Below, in pieces: positions 54,373 to 63,483 of a DNA stretch of 64,000 nt. How positions within the stretch are numbered: the stretch's first letter is position 1; every line of letters starts with the position of its first letter. Origin of the DNA: Bacteroidota bacterium (GTDB taxonomy: Bacteria > Bacteroidota > Rhodothermia > Rhodothermales > UBA10348). The position numbers and the translations under genes are program-made. A model generated the notes under the pieces. It saw only the letters and a program-made list of their open reading frames with translations, ran no database searches and was not told where the DNA came from. The stretch covers positions 1 through 64,000 of the forward strand of contig JADFHF010000007.1 of assembly GCA_022567305.1 (NCBI GenBank), written 5' to 3'.

Positions 54373-54405
54373 GTTCGGGAACCATCTCGGCATTCTCCGA
54401 CCCTT

Positions 54406-55800
54406 CTACGAATGGGACTGAGGAAGCGTTATGCGGAACGTCGTTCCTTCATCCGGTCGAGAGTGCAACAGGATCAAGGATCCTCCGTGATAATCCTCTA
54501 CAATTCTGCGGGCCAGACTCAGACCCAGTCCCCATCCGCGTTTCTTGGTACTGTACCCGGGCCTGAATACGTTTTTCCATTGTCTTCGGTCGATTCCCTT
54601 TCCATTGTCGGCGACATCGATGATCACCTTTCCATCCAACTTCTTTGTGGAAATGTTGATGATTCCGTGGTCAGAAGCGATGGCATCCAGCGCGTTTTTC
54701 AACAGGTTTTCGATGACCCACTCGAAGAGTTCTGCGTTGAGTTGCACCTTGATCTCCGCAGGGATATCGATCTGCAACACAACCTGCTTCCCACTCTGAG
54801 GCAATCTCCTCCTCATGTACTCCGAGATATTCTCGATGACGGGTTTGAGGCTCTGCTCGTCTAGTTTCGGTAGAGAACCGATACCTGAAAATCGACTCGT
54901 GATACGGGTCAGCCGCTGTATGTCTTTTTCAATTTCATCGTACGCCTGTTGCTGATCCTGGTCCGTTCCTTCCTTCATTCTCAACATTTCCAGCCATCCC
55001 ATCAGACTGGATATCGGTGTGCCCAGTTGATGGGCCGCTTCCTTGGCCATCCCCACCCATAGACTCTTTTGCTCGCTTGAGCGCACATAGGAAAAGCCAA
55101 CGTATCCGACGAGAACGAATAGTCCGACAAATCCGAGCTGGATATACGGAAACCAGCGAACGGCTGTCACTAATGGTGATTCACCGTAGTGCATTTTCTG
55201 GTTCAGCGTGTCACTTGGAAACGAGACAACGATAGGAATTGGACGGTGAACCGCGTCCATTTCTCGCTGAATACTTACCAGGCTCGCCCGAATTCGTTCG
55301 TACTTGTCTGGATCGACAGCCCGAATAGAATCCAGCTCGGAAAGGGATTCTGGTTCGATCGGCAGATTTCTCCAGATGGTGGCGGTACCGAGTAATGAAT
55401 CCTCTAGAATAGCCGGTATATCAAACGTATTGGGTTCAAGAAACGCACTAAGAATAAAAGTCAGGTCGCTCGCGGGTGGCATGCTCTGCGCCCACACGAC
55501 CGCCTGTCGAAATCGATTGCGTTTCGCCTCGCCAATGGCGCCTGGCAACGCTGACTCGGAAACCTGGGATAGCTGATTCTCTAGTTCCCGGAGTTCACTC
55601 TGGAACGGATTGACGGAACCTGCTTGGGCCACCTTTGGCACCTGTTCCAGAGCACTTGCCCAAAGTTGTATGATAGAAGTTTCCTGGCTCCGAAGACGAT
55701 CGGCCAGGTCTTTGGTGTACCACAGCGACGATACGGCTATCGCAACGGCAAATATAATCAACCCCAGCTTCAGGTTGACAGATACACGGTAGGCTTTCAT
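54406..55800 (-). CDS. Sensor histidine kinase
   Basis: 464 aa from the ATG at 55800. Membrane helices near residues 8-28 and 225-245 frame a periplasmic sensor region of about 190 residues. The cytoplasmic part has the H-box KEAAHQLGTPISSLMGW, N-box NLLKNALDAIA, and G-boxes DNGKGID and GWGLGLSLARRIVEDYHGG. The ATP site is intact. No response regulator lies next to it, so it is an orphan in this window. The Q after the phospho-His (HQLGTP) is the variant seen in many Bacteroidota kinases. Confidence 0.93.
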   Translation of the reverse strand: MKAYRVSVNLKLGLIIFAVAIAVSSLWYTKDLADRLRSQETSIIQLWASALEQVPKVAQAGSVNPFQSELRELENQLSQVSESALPGAIGEAKRNRFRQAVVWAQSMPPASDLTFILSAFLEPNTFDIPAILEDSLLGTATIWRNLPIEPESLSELDSIRAVDPDKYERIRASLVSIQREMDAVHRPIPIVVSFPSDTLNQKMHYGESPLVTAVRWFPYIQLGFVGLFVLVGYVGFSYVRSSEQKSLWVGMAKEAAHQLGTPISSLMGWLEMLRMKEGTDQDQQQAYDEIEKDIQRLTRITSRFSGIGSLPKLDEQSLKPVIENISEYMRRRLPQSGKQVVLQIDIPAEIKVQLNAELFEWVIENLLKNALDAIASDHGIINISTKKLDGKVIIDVADNGKGIDRRQWKNVFRPGYSTKKRGWGLGLSLARRIVEDYHGGSLILLHSRPDEGTTFRITLPQSHS

Positions 55801-55890
55801 AGGTGATCCACAATCGTGTGACGCTAGCATTCCAGAGAGGAAATGTACGTCAACACGAGGAACTGGCTCCTGAACCAGGACTTTCTGTGG

Positions 55891-57183
55891 TCACACGACC
55901 GCGTGTTCGAACCGTTCGATGGTTTGGCTTCTCTTGGGCCCAGTCGAAACGATGATAGCGGGTACTCCTAATATTTCTTCGATAAACTGGATATAATCCC
56001 GAGCTTCCTGGGGTAGTGCATCTATAGAAGTCACGCCTGTAATATCCGATTTCCATCCTGGAAACGTCCTGTATTCAGGTTTCACTTTTTCTAGCGTCTG
56101 AATATCACTGGGGAATCGAATTGATTTTTTGCCGTTGTACTGATACGAAACGCAAACCTTAATCTCATCCAGGTTCGACAGCACGTCAAGTTTCGTAATG
56201 GCAAGCCCGGTGAACCCGTTGATCATAGAAGTATATCGAAGCGCAACCAGATCCAACCAGCCGCACCTTCTTGGACGCCCAGTCGTTGCGCCGAATTCAG
56301 CTCCAACTCGCCTTAGTTCATCCCCGACTTCATCTTCAAGCTCTGTGACGAAGGGTCCATTTCCGACTCTCGTCGAGTACGCCTTTACGATTCCGATGCT
56401 CTCCTGTATAGCAGTCGGGGGAAGGCCAAGACCCGTGCAGCATCCACCCGCAGTCGGATGACTCGATGTCACAAATGGATACGTACCAAAATCGACATCC
56501 AGTAAAGAGCCCTGAGCTCCTTCAGCTAAAATTCGCTTCCCATCCCAGTGAGCCAAATTGAGGTACTCCGCCGTATCCGTGACGAACGGGTCGATTAAGC
56601 GATCGAATTCCACATACTCTTCAATGATCGTTTCTACATCGAGCTTTTCTTCACCGTAGACAGACTCTAAAATGGCATTCTTTTCTTCAATCGAAGCCGT
56701 CAGTTTTTTTCGAAGTACGTCTCGGTCGAGCAAATCGACGACGCGAATGCCGGTTCGGGCGAATTTATCGACGTAGGCGGGGCCTATTCCCCGTCCGGTC
56801 GTACCGATGGCGCCTGCATCTCGTGCTCGTTCTCGTGCGCGCTCAATGCGTTTGTGGTACGGCATGATGAGGTGGGCATTATGCGAGACGAAGAACCGCC
56901 CTTCCACGGAGTAGCCCAGGTCCTTAATCATCTGGATTTCAGCCATCATCGCTACCGGATCAATCACCACACCGTTGCCTATAACACACGTCACGCCATC
57001 GTGAAATATTCCGCTGGGAACCAGGTGCAAAACGAACTCCTCGTCTTCCCAGCAAATCGTATGGCCTGCATTGGCACCGCCCTGATATCGAGCAACGATG
57101 TCGATGTCACGACTGAGCAAGTCGACGATCTTTCCTTTTCCTTCGTCGCCCCACTGGCTTCCGACAACGACCGTAACCGGCAT
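55891..57183 (-). CDS. purA: Adenylosuccinate synthetase
   Basis: 430 aa, the usual length. GTP site GSQWGDEGKGKIVDLLS with the catalytic Asp and His (NAGHTI), GTTGRGIGPAY and GRPRRCGWLDLVALRY. It joins IMP and aspartate using GTP, the first step to AMP. The best Shine-Dalgarno AGGAGG lies about 21 bases upstream of the ATG, farther than normal, and a strong hairpin lies just before it (57245-57280). Confidence 0.97.
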   Translation of the reverse strand: MPVTVVVGSQWGDEGKGKIVDLLSRDIDIVARYQGGANAGHTICWEDEEFVLHLVPSGIFHDGVTCVIGNGVVIDPVAMMAEIQMIKDLGYSVEGRFFVSHNAHLIMPYHKRIERARERARDAGAIGTTGRGIGPAYVDKFARTGIRVVDLLDRDVLRKKLTASIEEKNAILESVYGEEKLDVETIIEEYVEFDRLIDPFVTDTAEYLNLAHWDGKRILAEGAQGSLLDVDFGTYPFVTSSHPTAGGCCTGLGLPPTAIQESIGIVKAYSTRVGNGPFVTELEDEVGDELRRVGAEFGATTGRPRRCGWLDLVALRYTSMINGFTGLAITKLDVLSNLDEIKVCVSYQYNGKKSIRFPSDIQTLEKVKPEYRTFPGWKSDITGVTSIDALPQEARDYIQFIEEILGVPAIIVSTGPKRSQTIERFEHAVV

Positions 57184-57244
57184 ATTTTTACTGTTTTTCG
57201 CTGTCCTCCTTTGGCGTCGGAGGCGGGCAGTCTATCGTTGACAC

Positions 57245-57280
57245 AAGACAGGCGACTAGCCCCTGCTCGCCGCCTGTCTT
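57245..57280 (-). promoter_or_regulatory. Hairpin in the purA leader
   Basis: A perfect 10-bp stem (AAGACAGGCG at 57245-57254 with CGCCTGTCTT at 57271-57280) encloses a 16-base loop that itself can form AGC/GCT. No T-tract follows on either strand, so it is not a clear intrinsic terminator. It sits between the STAS gene and purA, about 60 bases before the purA start. Confidence 0.6.
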
Positions 57281-57355
57281 CGGGTCCAAATTTATCAAAT
57301 GGTCACTCACGAACATTCTCTGTGAACGCACGATCTACCGAATATATTTTCGCGA

Positions 57356-57694
57356 CTACTTGTAACTCTCAACAGCCTCTTTTACGGAATCGAAATGTTT
57401 GAAGACCGTAATCAACTTCGTGATGACCAGCAACGACTGAATCCGATCCGCTACATTGGCCAATCGCAAATCGCCGCCCGCATTACGCATGGTCGTCATT
57501 CCACTGATGAGCATCCCAAGTCCACTTGAGTTCATGAATTTTACTTTCGCGAGATCGACAACCACATTGGCTTTGTTGTTCTCTTTCAACTCATGCAGGG
57601 TGTCATGGAGTTTGGATCCGTCAGGACCGCCCATGATGTTGCCTTTCAATGTGATGACAACCGAATTATAGCGTTCGTCAACGTTGTAGTTCAT
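57356..57694 (-). CDS. STAS-domain anti-sigma factor antagonist
   Basis: 112 aa. The STAS fold is clear: VVITLKGNIMGGPDGSKLHDTLHEL, VVVDLAKVKFMNSSGLGMLISGMTTM (the SS pair holds the phosphorylatable serine) and LRLANVADRIQSLLVITKL. Such proteins relieve an anti-sigma kinase when unphosphorylated. No cognate kinase or sigma gene is next to it. It lies between purA and secF on the minus strand. Confidence 0.92.
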   Translation of the reverse strand: MNYNVDERYNSVVITLKGNIMGGPDGSKLHDTLHELKENNKANVVVDLAKVKFMNSSGLGMLISGMTTMRNAGGDLRLANVADRIQSLLVITKLITVFKHFDSVKEAVESYK

Positions 57695-57758
57695 TAGCTC
57701 TTTATGACTAGTGTACGGGGGGCGAAATACTCCAGCTGGTTTGTCTCATCAAGTCGAA

Positions 57759-58667
57759 TTACCGCCGTTTCACGACCTTTTTCTTCAACTCGATCACGAT
57801 CGGCGATGCCACGAAAATAGACGAATACGTCCCAATTAGAATTCCGATGATTAATGCAAACGCGAAGCCGCGGAGCACTTCACCACCGAATATAAATAGC
57901 ACTCCTACGACGAGCAAGGTTGTCCCGGAAGTGACGATCGTGCGACTCAACGTATTATTTATTGAGCGATTCACCACGTCGTTGTAACTCTCTGCTTTGA
58001 ACAACGCGGTGTACTCTCGAATTCGGTCAAAGACTACTACCGTGTCATTGAGCGAATATCCGACAATGGTTAAGAACGCGGCGATGATCGTCTGGTCGAT
58101 TTGCGTGGAGAACGGAAGAATCCCCTTCAGAATCGAGAAGAAGCCCAGAGTAATAATTACGTCATGAAACAACGCGACAACAGCTCCTACCCCGAATCTC
58201 CATTCAAATCGGATCAGGATGTACACGAAAATGACGAGCAGAGAACCAAAAATCGAAAATATTGCACCCTTTGCCAAGTCTTGAGCAAAACGAGGTCCAA
58301 CATTGTCCGTCTTCTGGACACTCAGCCTCGTATTCGGAAAGGCATCGCTGATCCCCGACAAAATGAGGCTTTGTGTTACATCAACATCATCCATTGGAAG
58401 TGTTCGAATGAGTAGAGCATCTTCGCCGAACGTTTTGACCTCAGGATCGGAAGTCAATACTCCCATTAAGGCAGATCGAACTTGGACGACGTCCAGGGGC
58501 TCACTCGTCTCAATAACAAATTCCATTCCTCCCATAAAGTCGATTCCCAATTCGAGTCCATTGAATACGAAGGAGCCGATACTCGCCAGCACCAGAAGTC
58601 CGGAAAAGATGTACCCTTTCGTCCGGTTCTCGATGAAACTGAAATTCGGATTTTCAAAAATTCGCAT
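57759..58667 (-). CDS. secF: SecF, protein-export membrane subunit
   Basis: 302 aa from the ATG at 58667 (an upstream ATG at 58688 is less likely). Six membrane helices, with the signature GIDFMGGMEFVIE near the N-terminus and the conserved RND core ILPFSTQIDQTIIAAFLTIVGYSLNDTVVVFDRIRE. It works with SecD to pull proteins from SecYEG using the proton gradient. It lies 61 bases after secD. Confidence 0.95.
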   Translation of the reverse strand: MRIFENPNFSFIENRTKGYIFSGLLVLASIGSFVFNGLELGIDFMGGMEFVIETSEPLDVVQVRSALMGVLTSDPEVKTFGEDALLIRTLPMDDVDVTQSLILSGISDAFPNTRLSVQKTDNVGPRFAQDLAKGAIFSIFGSLLVIFVYILIRFEWRFGVGAVVALFHDVIITLGFFSILKGILPFSTQIDQTIIAAFLTIVGYSLNDTVVVFDRIREYTALFKAESYNDVVNRSINNTLSRTIVTSGTTLLVVGVLFIFGGEVLRGFAFALIIGILIGTYSSIFVASPIVIELKKKVVKRR

Positions 58668-58728
58668 CTCACTATCTCTTTTGTGCACCGTTTGGTGCGA
58701 AAATATTTTTCAACTGAGTCTATTTGGT

Positions 58729-60582
58729 TCAGCCGTAGCTCACCGAAAGACGTTTCTCAATCACGACGTAGTCAAATAGAACGCGAGTGAACACGATCGC
58801 AGTAAACAGGGACGACAGAATACCGGCCATCAGCGTGACCGCGAACCCTTGAATGGGTCCAACACCGAAGGAATAAAGGATGACGCCTACGAAAAAAGTC
58901 GTAATGTTTGCATCGAATATGGCGCTAAGGGCCTTTGCATAGCCGCCGTCAATGGCTGCTTTGAGCGTCTTCCCGGTGGCCTGTTCTTCCCGGATTCGCT
59001 CAAAGATCAGCACGTTTGCATCGACGGCCATACCGATCGTCAGCACGATACCGGCGATTCCGGGCAGCGTGAGTGTGGCTTGAAATGCCGATAGAATCCC
59101 GAGTATAAAAATCAAGTTTAATATCAGAGCCAGATTGGCGACCGATCCACCTACGCGGTAGTAGAAAATCATGAACAACGCGACCAGGGCCAGACCAATC
59201 ATAATCGAATTCAATCCGGACTTAATGGACGCAGCACCAAGGCTGGGTCCAACGGTCCGCTCTTCGACAATCTCAACCGGCGCTGGCAGGGCCCCGGATT
59301 TCAGGACCGTGACGATGTCCGAAGCTTCGTCTCTGGATTCAAGACCAGAGATATTGGATCGTCCGCCCGTGATTCTGCCCATAACATTGGGATATGAATA
59401 GACGACTCCGTCAAGAACGATGGCAATATTTTTGCCCACGTTGGCGCCTGTCAGGCGTGCCCATGTGCGTGCGCCTTCTGAGTTCATGACCATGGTTACT
59501 TCGGGCGAATTGGTCAGCTGATCGAAATCGACCCGAGCATCGGTAATCACTTCTCCGCCGAGTTCTACTTCGATACGAACGCCCAGGAGATCATAAACCT
59601 CGATTCCCTCGTCCGTTGTGCCTACCGGAGACGAGGTGTACATAAGGGTCGTGTTGGCCGGCAACAGATCAACGACCCGCGGATCGCTAAGGAGCAGGTT
59701 GACCGCTGCCGTGTCCTGTTCAGTAACGCGGCCGAAGGTGACCGACTGACCGATGGGTTGCATGACGTCAATCAGCGCATTGCCGGATCCTCCGGTTCCC
59801 TGGTCCAACAGATCAGCAATGTCAAACGTCGAATCCGCTCCTGCCAGTGTTTCCGTAGAATCAGGTACCTCTTCGTAATACTCGATCACCCGTTGTAACG
59901 ACCGGGTTAATTCCGCTGGTTCAGCCATCAGTCTAAACTCGAGGTGAGCCGTTCCTTTGAGTAGAGCACGAATTCTTTTCGGATCGTCGATTCCAGGAAG
60001 TTCGACGATGATTCGACGAGTACCCTGTTTCTGAATAGACGGTTCGGTTACTCCGTATCTGTCGACGCGGTCACGGATGATCTCGATTGCACGCGCGACG
60101 GCATCGTCGGCCTGGTCCCTTAAATACCTAGCAATCTCTGAATTTTCTGAGCGACGCGTTATTCCGGCCGTCTCATTTCGAAAATACCTAGAGAGTCGTG
60201 CGTTTGAATCACGTCTCGTGAATTCTCGAACGAAAGAATTAATGATTGAAACGTCTCTCGCGATGGCATCACGACTCGAAACCGCGAGAACATCTTCGAA
60301 AAGTTGATCCACATCATTTGCCAGTTCTCGAATGAGTGCATCAACTCTGACTTCGAGCGTGACGTGCATCCCTCCCTGGAGGTCCAGCCCCAGTTTGAGT
60401 GCTTTCTCTCGAAGAGTCCGGAGCTCGTTGAAATGGTCTCTTTCGTATTGTTCTCGGCCTTCTTCGTCCAGCGCTGCCATTTCGCGATTGGCGAAAAAGT
60501 TCTGAACGGTCGGAAAGAGATAATACCCTGACGCCAACACGAAAAAGGCGATCAGGAAGACCTTCATGCCGTTGCCTTGCAT
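58729..60582 (-). CDS. secD: SecD, protein-export membrane subunit
   Basis: 617 aa. Signature LGLDLQGGMHVTLEV, the P1 periplasmic domain with RVDRYGVTEPSIQKQGTRRIIVELPG, and LGAASIKSGLNSIMIGLALVALFMIFYYRV before GIVLTIGMAVDANVLIFERIREE. It partners with SecF, which follows at once. A start at the internal ATG (residue 6, MKVFLIAFFVL) is possible. Confidence 0.95.
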   Translation of the reverse strand: MQGNGMKVFLIAFFVLASGYYLFPTVQNFFANREMAALDEEGREQYERDHFNELRTLREKALKLGLDLQGGMHVTLEVRVDALIRELANDVDQLFEDVLAVSSRDAIARDVSIINSFVREFTRRDSNARLSRYFRNETAGITRRSENSEIARYLRDQADDAVARAIEIIRDRVDRYGVTEPSIQKQGTRRIIVELPGIDDPKRIRALLKGTAHLEFRLMAEPAELTRSLQRVIEYYEEVPDSTETLAGADSTFDIADLLDQGTGGSGNALIDVMQPIGQSVTFGRVTEQDTAAVNLLLSDPRVVDLLPANTTLMYTSSPVGTTDEGIEVYDLLGVRIEVELGGEVITDARVDFDQLTNSPEVTMVMNSEGARTWARLTGANVGKNIAIVLDGVVYSYPNVMGRITGGRSNISGLESRDEASDIVTVLKSGALPAPVEIVEERTVGPSLGAASIKSGLNSIMIGLALVALFMIFYYRVGGSVANLALILNLIFILGILSAFQATLTLPGIAGIVLTIGMAVDANVLIFERIREEQATGKTLKAAIDGGYAKALSAIFDANITTFFVGVILYSFGVGPIQGFAVTLMAGILSSLFTAIVFTRVLFDYVVIEKRLSVSYG

Positions 60583-60741
60583 AGTCTAAAATAGGATTAA
60601 GGTTTGATCAATGAAGTCTGGAAGCCCTCATTACCCCTGTCTCTGGTATCTCAGTGTATAAATCGATGGAGCCGAGACGAAGGCTGGACCAGAAAGAATT
60701 TCGGCCGGAGCGAAGATGCTCGTGACCGCACTTGCACACGT

Positions 60742-61296
60742 CTATGGGCCAAGCGGTTGGGACGACGACCTGAGAAATCGGAATGCGATGTGGCACGGAG
60801 GAACTTCAATCAGCCGGTCTTTCGCATCTTCACTGAAACCAGCCTGCGCGCTGGATATCTGATACGCCTTTGAGACGCGGGGACTCTGAGCGGTCGCGGT
60901 CTGACTACGTGCCTCTGCTTTAAGGAAGCCTGGAAGAATCGCTTCTCCGACGAATTGAACAAACTGAAAGCGAAGTTCCTGGCTTAGACGATCAGTAGAG
61001 TGCTCAGCACTCTGAATGGTTTCTACAGACCCAGATTCCCTTTTTGCATTCTCCAATTCAGCCAGAAAAGAAGACAGAAACTCGTCGAAGGTGCGAGCTC
61101 CACGTTCCGAGGCAAGATCCAAGGCACGTTCCACATCAGGCTCTGCCGCTTCCGGCAAATGAAGGCGAAGCCAATCCGCATATTGCGTGCCCATGCCGTC
61201 GGCCGTGGCCGCGGGAGACACAAGGACCGCTCCCAGACAAACCGTCAAGAGAGCGGCGAAAAAGCGTACGACAGATGTGTTCCGAAGTGAATCCAT
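60742..61296 (-). CDS. Secreted protein of unknown function upstream of secD
   Basis: 184 aa. Signal peptide (VRFFAALLTVCLGAVLVSPAATA). The middle is helical and polar (LDLASERGARTFDEFLSSFLAELENA). I recognise no family. It lies 159 bases before secD on the same strand. The gap 60583-60741 holds no gene I can support. Confidence 0.6.
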   Translation of the reverse strand: MDSLRNTSVVRFFAALLTVCLGAVLVSPAATADGMGTQYADWLRLHLPEAAEPDVERALDLASERGARTFDEFLSSFLAELENAKRESGSVETIQSAEHSTDRLSQELRFQFVQFVGEAILPGFLKAEARSQTATAQSPRVSKAYQISSAQAGFSEDAKDRLIEVPPCHIAFRFLRSSSQPLGP

Positions 61297-61490
61297 AAAG
61301 AGGGAGCTAACCCGTCTAGACTGAACTTACGAATTTACGCACTGCCAACGCTCGAACCCGTCCGATGTGCCCCCGCGATTGACAGATTCGTCTCACCTTC
61401 AGCGCTTCTTCAACTGGTTTTTGTTGTAAACAGCATCAAAGACCCATCCTGTGGGGTACATTTGGGCTCAATTTTCACAGGCAGCAACTC

Positions 61491-62495
61491 ATGCTGTTGC
61501 ATCTTTCAGCTAAGGTGACCCGGTACATGCGTCGTTCATCTGGAACAGACTGGACCAACCGTCGCAGATTCTCGCTCGTAGCAATTGTCTTTGCGACGGC
61601 GCTCCTTGCTTGGGGGGCTTTCGTTACGAGTATTGACGCCGGATTGGCGGTACCCGATTGGCCCTCCTCATTCGATTCCTACGATCCGTTCAATCCGTGG
61701 CCGAACTGGTGGCAAGCCACGCCGATCCTGGCCGAGCATGGTCACCGACTTCTCGGAGCGCTCGTGGGCCTTCTTATGATGGCCCTGGCTTTTTGGACCT
61801 GGCGTTCCGACAACCGGCCGTGGATGAGGAGACTTGCCGTCGGGGCTCTGCTCCTGGTCGTACTCCAGGGCGTATTGGGAGGGTTGCGGGTCGTGTGGGT
61901 GTCTCTCGACCTGGCCGTCGTACACGCGGCTGTCGCCCAGATTTTTTATTCTCTGTTGGCCACGTTGACGTTATTTATTTCACCTATGTGGCAGAGAGCA
62001 GTAGATCGCGGTCATCAGAGTGAGCTTAGCGGTCTTCGTCCCGTCACGATCCGCGCCGTTCTCGCCGTCTACATTCAGATTCTGTTAGGGGCGCTGCTGC
62101 GTCATCCCGGCGTTGGAATTGATCCATTGCTCGCCGGCCTTCATCTGGGATTTGCGTTCGTTGCTGCTGCAACCATATTTCATATGTGGATCACGATCCG
62201 CACGGAGTTCGAAAATGAAGTTGATCTGAGACGGGTTTCCACGTGGTCGCTTCGAATACTGTTTCTTCAGGTCACGTTGGGGCTGTTTGCCTATTTTATT
62301 CTCTTAGATGAACGAGGCATCGTTCGACCAAGCAACGTACAAGTCGTCGTAAACTCGTCTCACCTTGTCGTGGGTGCCATGCTGTTGGCTTCTGCGGTAC
62401 TCACTTTGGTACTGGTTTTTCGACTAACTTCACGCCGATTATTATCTTCGGAGACTGAAGCCAACACGGAGGCTGATACTCCAGCCATCGACTGA
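61491..62495 (+). CDS. ctaA: Heme A synthase
   Basis: 334 aa; an internal ATG at 61527 is another possible start. Eight membrane helices, with the heme-ligand histidines in EHGHRLLGALVGLL, VVHAAVAQ, LHLGFAF and SSHLVVGA. It oxidises heme O to heme A for a cytochrome oxidase. The conserved AGLAVPDWPSSF near the start is a family mark. It is 12 bases before ctaB. Confidence 0.95.
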   Translation: MLLHLSAKVTRYMRRSSGTDWTNRRRFSLVAIVFATALLAWGAFVTSIDAGLAVPDWPSSFDSYDPFNPWPNWWQATPILAEHGHRLLGALVGLLMMALAFWTWRSDNRPWMRRLAVGALLLVVLQGVLGGLRVVWVSLDLAVVHAAVAQIFYSLLATLTLFISPMWQRAVDRGHQSELSGLRPVTIRAVLAVYIQILLGALLRHPGVGIDPLLAGLHLGFAFVAAATIFHMWITIRTEFENEVDLRRVSTWSLRILFLQVTLGLFAYFILLDERGIVRPSNVQVVVNSSHLVVGAMLLASAVLTLVLVFRLTSRRLLSSETEANTEADTPAID

Positions 62496-62507
62496 GTCTG
62501 ACTAAAC

Positions 62508-63470
62508 ATGCCTGAACCGCGAACAAATTTGTCACTACACCCCACTCGCCCAAAGGAAGCAATAGCCGTTCCGACTGACGCTGTCTCGGTTCGACGATTG
62601 GCTAGGAATCAAAGGCTTCTCGATTATCTCTCCCTTGCAAAGCCTGAAATAACATTTCTGGTGACGATTTCAGCACTTGCCGGATTCGTCCTCGGATCAA
62701 CGACGGGAATGGATGGCTGGACTCTGTGCTGGACTCTTATAGGAATCCCCCTGGTCTCAGCGGGCGGTGGAGCACTAAATCACTATCTGGAAAGGACGCA
62801 CGACGGCGCAATGCGACGCACATCCACCAGACCCCTTCCGGCCGGGCGGATTCGTCCCGAAGAGGCGAGAAACTTTGGATGTGTTTTAATCGGGCTGGGC
62901 CTTGCGGTTCTCTGCCCACTCACCAATCCGCTGACAGGCGTACTGGCGGCTCTGGCTGTCGCCCTCTACCTGTACGTCTATACACCGATGAAACGGCTCA
63001 CGCCCTATAACACGCTTGTCGGAACCATTCCGGGCGCCCTCCCGGCGCTGGGAGGATGGACCGCTGCGACGGGCAACCTCGATATCGGAGGTTGGGCCAT
63101 TTTTATGATTCTTCTGGCATGGCAAATGCCGCATTTTCTGTCACTTGCCTGGATGTACAGGAAAGACTATGAGCGGGCCGGGTTTGCGATGTGGACGGTC
63201 GGAGATGAGTCGGGTGTACGGACAACCCGCCTGACACTGAGTTTTTCTATCCTCATGATCGCAGCGAGTGTTTATCCCTGGTTCTTGAATCTCTCTGGAC
63301 CGATTTATCTGACCGGAGCCCTGTTTCTAGGAGCGTGGTTTATGATTCCTGTTATTAAATTCGTTCGTTCCAAATCAGTCCACGATGCACGGTTGGTTCT
63401 GAAGGCCTCGGTCAAATACATCCCGATTCTTCTCCTCCTCATCGTCGTGGATCGATTGGTAGGCCTGTAG
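62508..63470 (+). CDS. ctaB: Protoheme IX farnesyltransferase
   Basis: 320 aa. UbiA-fold enzyme: LAKPEITFLVTISALAGFVLGS, ALNHYLERTHDGAMRRTSTRPLPAGRI (the prenyl-diphosphate site) and YTPMKRLTPYNTLVGTIPGALPALGGW. It makes heme O from heme B. With ctaA it gives the heme A pathway. It ends 13 bases before rlmN. Confidence 0.96.
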   Translation: MPEPRTNLSLHPTRPKEAIAVPTDAVSVRRLARNQRLLDYLSLAKPEITFLVTISALAGFVLGSTTGMDGWTLCWTLIGIPLVSAGGGALNHYLERTHDGAMRRTSTRPLPAGRIRPEEARNFGCVLIGLGLAVLCPLTNPLTGVLAALAVALYLYVYTPMKRLTPYNTLVGTIPGALPALGGWTAATGNLDIGGWAIFMILLAWQMPHFLSLAWMYRKDYERAGFAMWTVGDESGVRTTRLTLSFSILMIAASVYPWFLNLSGPIYLTGALFLGAWFMIPVIKFVRSKSVHDARLVLKASVKYIPILLLLIVVDRLVGL

Positions 63471-63483
63471 GTTTAAATCAACC

